From assembly GCA_003008705.1 (NCBI GenBank), contig PDUO01000007.1, positions 526,123 through 590,122 of the forward strand: a stretch of 64,000 nt of DNA, read 5' to 3'. Below the pieces are notes generated by a model. The model saw nothing but the letters and a program-made list of their open reading frames with translations. It did not search any database and was not told the origin of the DNA. This document shows positions 58,155-64,000 of this stretch, piece after piece. Position numbers and translations under genes: made by a program. Numbering within the stretch: the stretch's first letter is position 1; each line of letters begins with the position of its first letter. The stretch is from Pezicula radicicola (taxonomy: Eukaryota; Ascomycota; Leotiomycetes; Helotiales; Dermateaceae).

Positions 58155-58164
58155 ATCTTTCAAA

Positions 58165-58420
58165 ATATGTCAGTTTATCACATCCCGTAAGTTTTCATGC
58201 ACCTGCTTTCCACAACTACCACTAAGGCGTCAAAACAGATTACCAAGCATGTGGATGCACACACTCCGACCTAATCGAGAAGTGCAACTGGTTCACTCCC
58301 AAGAGATACAAGCCTACGGACCATAGAGGGTACTGGTGCGATAATACTATTACGACTCACTTGAATGTAGATGATAAGTGCTCTAAGTGTGTTCTCAAGT
58401 GGAAAACAAAATACTTTTAA
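58165..58420 (+). CDS. Small Cys-rich protein, start codon uncertain
   Basis: Exons 58165..58186 and 58239..58420, with a 52-bp intron (GTAAGT..ACAG), join to ICQFITSHYQACGCTHSDLI, then EKCNWFTPKRYKP, RGYWCDNTITTHL and DDKCSKCVLKWKTKYF. Cys residues are spaced as in small fungal proteins that usually begin MCxF..; here the expected ATG reads ATA (58165-58167). Either the start is lost, or the protein is longer and includes the 31-codon duplication upstream, whose frame is continuous with it but has no ATG. The C-x-C, C, C-x2-C arrangement could bind zinc. The gene is about 65 residues without the extension. Function is unknown. Confidence 0.45.
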
Positions 58421-58760
58421 GCTAGCGTTTTAAGTTTGAGTGTAGTCATTTGTAGATCGCTCATTCTGCATTTTGGGACTTGGGTTGCCAGAAACTGAAG
58501 GGCTGCAGAATGAATTACCGCATAGGAAGATCCTAGACCTAGTTTTTAGAGGGGAATTGAAGATATTGCCTTCTACTGTTATTGTTTGTGACTGTGTATG
58601 TTATTCCCTGACCTCGGCAAGCATCTTTGAACACATAGGGGCTCGCTTCAGCAGTGGTGGCCCTGGCTCTTGGCTCTTGGCTTCTCGGAAAGTGATCCAA
58701 GCAATCTCACAGCGACAACCAACTCGCCCAACATGTCGAGACCAAGGAAATCAACAATAC

Positions 58761-59912
58761 ATGGCGGGTTTCCGCACCTACACCCGTCTCGTACGACGAG
58801 GTCTCTCCTCTAAGACTGGTCAGGTCACCGGCGTCTTCCTCCTCCTCATCTTCATCGGACGCTTCGTGCTTCTAAACAACTGGGACCCCGAAGAAACTCC
58901 CCTCCTCCATGCGCCGAAGCCTGTGAAGAGCGTGGAGGATAAGGATATCGACTGGTCGAAGTTCAAATACGTGCAATATGTCACGACGCCTGAGTACTTG
59001 TGCAATGCGCTCATGATATGGAGTTCCATGGAGGAGATTGGCTCTAGGGCGAATCGCATCATGATGTACCCGGCGCATTGGTCCGAGATGGACGTCGAAC
59101 CGATCAATCTGCAACCTACGCCCATCGCGCGACTTCTCTCCGACGCTGTTGATAAATACTTTGTCAAACTATATCCTATGGAGGTGTTAAGTAGGAATGG
59201 CACAGAGGAGGCAATATGGGCAGACTCGTACACAAAGCTGTTGGCTTTCAACTTGACGGAATTCGACCGGGTGTTAACTATAGATTCCGATTCTGTACTG
59301 CGCGGAAATTTAGACGAGCTGTTTCTATTGCCTCCAGCCGCCCTGGCTATGCCACAGGTATATTGGGGGGAACCACACGGGTGGCAGCATTCAAGTCAAT
59401 TGATGCTCATTCAACCGTCGGCCGAAGAATTCTCGAAGATCGAGACCGCTATCAGTGTAGCCAAGGAGGATGAATACGATATGGATATTATCAACCGACT
59501 CTATAAAGGACAGATTATGAATATACCTCAGCGGCCATACGATCTATTGTCAGGAGAATTCCGGAGACAGAATCATAAGCAATATTTGGGCAGTGCATCA
59601 GAAATATGGGATCCTGAAAAGATACTCTCAGAAGCAAAATTCATGCATTTTTCAGATTGGCCAATACCGAAACCTTGGATACGAGCACCAAAGGATTTAT
59701 TGAATAAGAATATGCCTAGATGTCAGTTGAGTCGGTTGGGATTTGGAGCTTCCGATTGCAAGAACCGTGAGATTTGGCTTAAACTCTATTACGATTTTGC
59801 GGTTCAGAGAATGTCGGTCTGTGGCGCGGGTTTTGAGCTGCAGAGCCAAGAGTTGCCCTCGGATTCCATATATAGGGATGGGAAATGGTTCCATCCGGAC
59901 GAGGTTGTCTGA
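58761..59912 (+). CDS. Glycosyltransferase family 8 protein, type II membrane
   Basis: A single exon of 383 residues. A short basic N-terminus (MAGFRTYTRLVRRGLSSKTG) is followed by one helix at about 22-39 (VTGVFLLLIFIGRFVLL), the layout of a Golgi type II enzyme. The catalytic part has YVQYVTTPEYLCNALMIWSS and later EFDRVLTIDSDSVLRGNLDE, where D-S-D near residue 174 is the metal-binding DxD motif. FMHFSDWPIPKPWIRAP follows, holding the second metal ligand typical of GT8. Relatives are annotated as GNT1-like glucose/N-acetylglucosamine transferases that modify N-glycans or mannan; the sugar cannot be fixed from sequence. The start is the first ATG in frame. Confidence 0.88.
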   Translation: MAGFRTYTRLVRRGLSSKTGQVTGVFLLLIFIGRFVLLNNWDPEETPLLHAPKPVKSVEDKDIDWSKFKYVQYVTTPEYLCNALMIWSSMEEIGSRANRIMMYPAHWSEMDVEPINLQPTPIARLLSDAVDKYFVKLYPMEVLSRNGTEEAIWADSYTKLLAFNLTEFDRVLTIDSDSVLRGNLDELFLLPPAALAMPQVYWGEPHGWQHSSQLMLIQPSAEEFSKIETAISVAKEDEYDMDIINRLYKGQIMNIPQRPYDLLSGEFRRQNHKQYLGSASEIWDPEKILSEAKFMHFSDWPIPKPWIRAPKDLLNKNMPRCQLSRLGFGASDCKNREIWLKLYYDFAVQRMSVCGAGFELQSQELPSDSIYRDGKWFHPDEVV

Positions 59913-61168
59913 AATTAAAGCCATAGTGCGGCGGAGTATCTATGGACAAGCTACAACGTTCAGACAGAGAAACAGATAAGATATCTCAAAGGATCAAGAG
60001 AGTCCACAGAATGGTTCGCCATAATCAATCATCATTCTCCATGATCCAAGCACTCCAAGATCTCAAAGATCCCAAAACTCACTAAATCTCGTACTGATCA
60101 TTCGCCGGCTGAACGCCACACCACGACACAATAGAGTACATATCAGGCTACCAAACCCTGTACCTCTCCTTGAAGGCCAATCCTCAGCGCCCTTTAGTAT
60201 CGACTAGCACCAACTTCCAAGCTTGAAGTTGAATAGAAGCCTTTAAAATATACGGACTCTATGTAGCGAGTCATACTTCTGTAGACATCATCGCAATAAA
60301 TAATTTTTAGCATCTCATATATATATATACACTTCCTGCGATCGATCTGATAAATTGATTGGGATTTAAAAGCCACTGTGCGTGGTTGGTTGTATATAGG
60401 GATCATGATACTTGTACAATGCCAAATTTGATATTTGAACAATGCTACGTGCGTTCTACCAGTATTTTTGAATTTGAGTAACTCTCTTAAAGGTCAACTT
60501 ACTTGAAGGAAACTCACTTATTTTAGGTAACTCACTTGATCAGAATAACTGACTTATTTTCGACTTAGGTAGCTTACTTGATTTAGGTGACTTAATTGTT
60601 TTTGACTTGTGTAACTGACTTACTTTAGGTAACTTACTTGATTTAAGGGGTAAGTAACTCTCTTGATTTAGATACCTAATAGGGCGGTGAGCCCGAGGCA
60701 CTACGACATGTGTCAAATATCAATTGTAGCATTGTACATGTATCAGGATCCGTATATAGGGTGGGTATTGTAGAAGTGATGGATTGAGATCAGTAACGGA
60801 ATGTGGGGGTGGGGTGAGTTCAAAAGTCTCCGCCTCCCCAAACTCAAATTTCATTTCGAGAAATTCGGAATCTAGGAATTAATGTAGCTGAGACGCGTCA
60901 GCATCTGCTTATTGGTATCCATTAGAGTACTAGTGACTAAGTCTAAGTTTAAGTTTCGCTCTTAACTTTGTCTGTAAAGACCGAGCCTTCGGTTTTGTCA
61001 ATAGCCGCCAAGCGATGAAGAGATGACTGCCAATGGTTACTTGTTTGAATTCTTGAATATTGTCGAGTAGGTATAAGTATTCATATCCATTATCTTTTTA
61101 ATCCGTAAATCAAAGTATCTCTATCCTTGAATATAAATACCTTCTGAATATCACGAACATCATCAAGG
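59913..61168. other. Intergenic with repeat element
   Basis: GT8 3' region, then the motif array at 60477-60672, then the promoter of the small secreted protein. No gene is supported; an 82-codon minus frame at 60194-60442 overlaps AT-repeats. Confidence 0.4.
60477..60672. repeat. Array of GTAACTCACTTGATTTAG-type motifs, copy D
   Basis: Eight to nine imperfect copies of an 18-22 bp motif (GGTAACTCACTTGAT, GGTAGCTTACTTGATTTA, GGTAACTTACTTGATTTA, AAGTAACTCTCTTGATTTAG) stand head to tail. The same motif forms the core of the MITE-like copies A-C, but no inverted GTACGAATTGG ends flank it here. Confidence 0.75.
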
Positions 61169-61900
61169 ATGCTTTCCATGAAAAGGTCCTCTCTAGCAAC
61201 GAGCTCGCTTGTTCTATTTGGGGCATTGTGCTTCTTGCTCCAGCCTGTTGCAGCTGTCAATATGACATACTATGCCCCAGCAGATAACGTAGACGCAGGC
61301 TTCGCCAACTGGATCTATCAGTATGTTCCACCCTCATTGACGATTTCTATGAATACCTAATACTTGTTTTCGGGGTACTCGCTAAACAGAGTAAATAGGT
61401 TCTACACGGCAGCTGAAGCTTCTAATACAACAGCAGCCGGATACCAAGACTTCTTCAGCCCCAACGCGACGGTTGATTTGGGTACTTGGGATCCATCTCA
61501 GGATGTTATAGATGGATTGACTGTGAGAGTGGTATGTATATAGTGCTAATAGCGACGCAATTAAAGGCGAACGACTGATTATTGTTTTAGCACTATCCGA
61601 CTGCGGTAACGATCGATAATAATACTGAGATCGGAAAGACATTTGATGTCATGGGCTTTGCAAAGGGTTATTATAAAAATGGGACTTGTGACTTTGCCGA
61701 GTAAGTTGTTAAATATCTCCTACCTTTACTCTATGTTATTTGTATTGTAAATGTGCTAATACTTCTTAATTAGTTATGAGACGAAGTTCACTATTGCCAA
61801 AATAGATGGGGAAGCTGATTTGGTGCCAGCAAGTGGGTCTCTGATTGTGCTTCAACTCATTCAGCAGACTCCATTGAATGCATCTTGTGATTCGATATGA
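61169..61900 (+). CDS. Small secreted NTF2/SnoaL-like protein
   Basis: Exons are 61169..61320, 61399..61531, 61591..61700 and 61774..61900, with introns of 78, 59 and 73 bp (all GT..AG with CTAAAC/CTGAT/CTAAT branch sites), giving 173 residues. A signal peptide is clear (SLVLFGALCFLLQPVAA, cleavage near residue 29). The mature part has FANWIYQFYTAAEASNTTAA, DFFSPNATVDLGT and GLTVRVHYPTAVTIDNN, then FAKGYYKNGTCDF. The helix-rich start plus 'F.....ATVDLG' strand suggests an NTF2/SnoaL-like fold. Four N-glycosylation sequons and two Cys are present. There is an in-frame second ATG at 61178. Function is unknown; a secreted lineage-restricted protein. Confidence 0.78.
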
Positions 61901-62282
61901 TTAGAAACGGGCGAGGTTGGAGGAGAAAAGAAGTTAGTGATAGATTCGGGAATTTTCCAATAAATATATACCCAATAGAATAGAAAAATAACGGGCAACA
62001 CCATCTCATGCTTGGGCCCAATCACCATCCCTTCCCCTTTCTCTTGCTACAGCATTTCCACATCTTTGCCCAATCAATTTGACCTTAACCCTAACCCTAA
62101 AGTCCGCAACCAGAAGGGCTAATCTTGATTAACCTGCTGGGTACTGTAATGCATACATACTGTAAGGAGCAAATCCATGTAAGACCTTTGGAACCATAAC
62201 CCACTGCGGAATCGAAGTCGAAAGAACTGATATCTTGGGATATTGTTCGCAACACATGGGGGTCGTGACACTCAGTACTGAT
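61901..62282. other. Intergenic
   Basis: 3' regions of the secreted protein (+) and of the minus-strand Cys-rich gene. It contains the telomere-like hexamers at 62085-62100. Confidence 0.4.
62085..62100. repeat. Short interstitial telomere-like repeat
   Basis: TTAACCCTAACCCTAA holds two and a half units of CCCTAA, the usual filamentous-fungal telomere repeat on this strand. It is too short to prove a former chromosome end. Confidence 0.55.
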
Positions 62283-62483
62283 TTACTTAACATCATGGAA
62301 GATCTGTGATGCTGACATATTTCGTCTTCGTAACCAACACTTCGTACAGATAGCTGACATTTCATGGAGTTTTGTGATGTCGCCTGGACAGTCGAAGGTC
62401 TTTTTGAATTGTTCGCATCGAAGCCAGCGGAGGGTTTCTACGCGATGACCGCAGATGAACTCTAGATCCCAGACAAAACACAT
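62283..62483 (-). CDS. Small Cys-rich protein (CGH..C..CxxC)
   Basis: A single frame of 66 residues: MCFVWDLEFICGHRVETLRW, then LRCEQFKKTFDCPG and AICTKCWLRRRNMSASQI. The order C, CGH, C, C, CxxC is shared with the 58.2-kb gene and, more loosely, with the 35.5-kb gene, and suits a single zinc site. The start is strongly placed, since the MC start with CGH about ten residues later is the usual form in such short fungal proteins. There is no signal peptide. Function is unknown. Confidence 0.6.
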   Translation of the reverse strand: MCFVWDLEFICGHRVETLRWLRCEQFKKTFDCPGDITKLHEMSAICTKCWLRRRNMSASQIFHDVK

Positions 62484-63500
62484 TGTGTTGGTGGCCCTGG
62501 TGGGTTTTATTTTGGTGAAGTCGTGTTTATGATCCTTGGTATTTTTGGGGAGTATTGTAGATGTATATCAGATCAAGGAATCGTCTGGATAAGTTATTGA
62601 CGGATAAGTAAGTGCCTCGAAAGAATTTCTCCAAACATCTTTCTGAAGAGTAGATGTCCAACTCTTCAAGCTTTTCATCAATTATATTCACACCAAACTT
62701 CTTCCTTTAGTATATCTTCTCTGTTGCTTCGCTTTATGCAGGCGGGGAAAGTATCGTCGAGCGCTTTCGGCAGCTGTGCCGTTTGCAGCTGTATCTACAT
62801 TCCTGAGTCCAACCCCTTCGACCTCTTTCTTAGCGAATATTATAGCGAAGAACTAACTTATGGCCCCGGTTATGGTGGCATAGTTATCACGGCAATAAAT
62901 AGGACATAGATCCAGAATTTTCGACATTTTCGCCAGTGCTCTGTGAAATACAAAGCAAGTGTTTTCACAATACGGGTCCACAACTCAACAATGTGCCTAT
63001 TCGAATTAAATTGGAATTCTAGCAAAATAAACGATACGATTGATTGAGAGCTGAGCGTTATCGCTGTTTTCGGAACTTCATGAGTTCAAAGAAATTAAAT
63101 TTCGGTACAAAGAACTTCGGTGCCCTCACAATGTTGTCGCTTAGCGAAGCATCATGTCCAGACACGACCATCAGTATCCACCGAAGTCCAAAGGCCCGCT
63201 TTGGGTGGTCACAGGCAACAAAAAAAAACAAAGAAGAGAAGGAACCAAGTCATACAATATGACCGCAAACAAGAAGTATATGCTGCATTTGACAGCCAAT
63301 TCAAGTAACAAAGAACAAAAGAGCTCATAAGTATGTGCCCATGATGGTTTCCCCTTTCCTCCAGTCTGTCTTTTTGCTTGTAGTACAGTACATAATATTG
63401 TTGCACTTGACGACTTTATTCATCTTCAATCCCGAGTCTTTTTTAGTGGTGATAGACAACTGCTTTGTTATACAACGTCTCTGGGGCACCTTACGTAGAC
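62484..63500. other. Intergenic
   Basis: Spacer between a minus-strand small gene and a plus-strand gene, so it should contain both promoters. Short frames (62724-62909, 63044-63308) have no recognisable content. Confidence 0.4.
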
Positions 63501-64000
63501 ATGGCTTCAACGGAGCAAGAAGTCCATGCCCAGTTCACAGCCGTGCAACATGGGATTAAGAACCTACTAGCAACCATAACCGCATTCCCAGAAGTCGACG
63601 ACTATGCCGGAACCCCCGACATCACAGATGAAGACTGGGAAGCAGCGAAGACAAAAGCTGAACAGGCACTGAATGACCAGCAAGTACGTTACCTAGAGAT
63701 AACCGAAGATTTTTCGAAATTAGATGGCGATATTCTATCTAAGATCGAAAACCAACTTGGAGTGTCATTTCAGACTATACATGACAGATTCCAAGATTAT
63801 GAGCTCACGAGACTTCGAGGAGCGTATGGAGAGATGATGGAATTGGCTGATCACTCACATTATGGTTTTGTCAAAGATCGTACGGTATATGAAGAATATC
63901 GCGCGGATACGTACCAACAACAACGCGATCAAATCATTTCAGAACTCCAGAAACTTCAGAGCCTTGAAGGTCTTAAAGACTTACTCATCGACAACCACAG
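63501..64000 (+). CDS. Unidentified coiled-coil protein, 5' part (runs off window)
   Basis: ATG 63501 opens a frame that stays open to the window end (166 codons). It starts MASTEQEVHAQFTAVQHGIK, followed by an acidic stretch (GTPDITDEDWEAAKTKAEQA) and long helical segments such as LSKIENQLGVSFQTIHDRFQ and DQIISELQKLQSLEGLKDL with heptad-like leucines, so a coiled coil is likely. Codon use is ordinary for the region. No domain is recognised; spindle, septin-like or lineage-restricted proteins are all possible. The gene is incomplete and later introns cannot be seen. Confidence 0.6.
   Translation, partial: MASTEQEVHAQFTAVQHGIKNLLATITAFPEVDDYAGTPDITDEDWEAAKTKAEQALNDQQVRYLEITEDFSKLDGDILSKIENQLGVSFQTIHDRFQDYELTRLRGAYGEMMELADHSHYGFVKDRTVYEEYRADTYQQQRDQIISELQKLQSLEGLKDLLIDNH

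Overview
The window is nuclear DNA of a filamentous ascomycete. Most genes carry short introns of 47-130 bp with GT..AG borders and CTAAC/CTGAT-like branch sites, and the gene set is typical of Pezizomycotina. Several lineage-restricted small proteins suggest Leotiomycetes, but that placement is inference. I rebuilt exon structures by reading splice sites and joining frames.

Left part (1-36 kb): the 3' end of a probable TAF5; cytosolic HSP90; a YWTD beta-propeller protein; a decayed Old-Yellow-Enzyme-type oxidoreductase; a small two-helix membrane protein; an 881-aa protein of unknown function; the vacuolar membrane protease Pff1; an acyl-CoA synthetase-like ligase; ribosomal protein L16/uL13; a BAG-domain co-chaperone; a dithiol glutaredoxin; and an AIM18-like mitochondrial protein. 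Next comes an accessory block: a Zn2Cys6 regulator with one in-frame stop, a frameshifted isochorismatase-like gene, and an intact DHA1 transporter with a promoter dense in ACTCC/GGAGT palindromes. Then follow the F-box/LRR protein GrrA/Grr1 and three genes of unknown or weakly known function.

Middle (38.5-41.1 kb): a repeat island. It holds a head-to-tail cluster of short units, each with a hairpin-forming head and an A-rich tail. One unit is split by a 1.4-kb transposon with inverted ends and a TA target duplication. The transposon body is very AT-rich, and its left end carries C-to-T/G-to-A changes as expected from RIP.

Right part (41.7-64 kb): the Mot1/BTAF1 Swi2/Snf2 ATPase, an Ark1/Prk1-type kinase, a secreted bacterial-type solute-binding protein, a P450 relic, Cys-rich small genes, a GT8 glycosyltransferase, a small secreted NTF2-like protein, and the 5' end of an unidentified coiled-coil gene.

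Housekeeping genes (transcription, chaperones, ribosome, redox, actin control) are intact. The decayed genes, MITE-like elements and small Cys-rich genes lie between them. HSP90 and the BAG protein both belong to the Hsp70/Hsp90 chaperone system, and TAF5 and Mot1 both act on TBP/TFIID, but they are not adjacent and I see no operon-like organisation.
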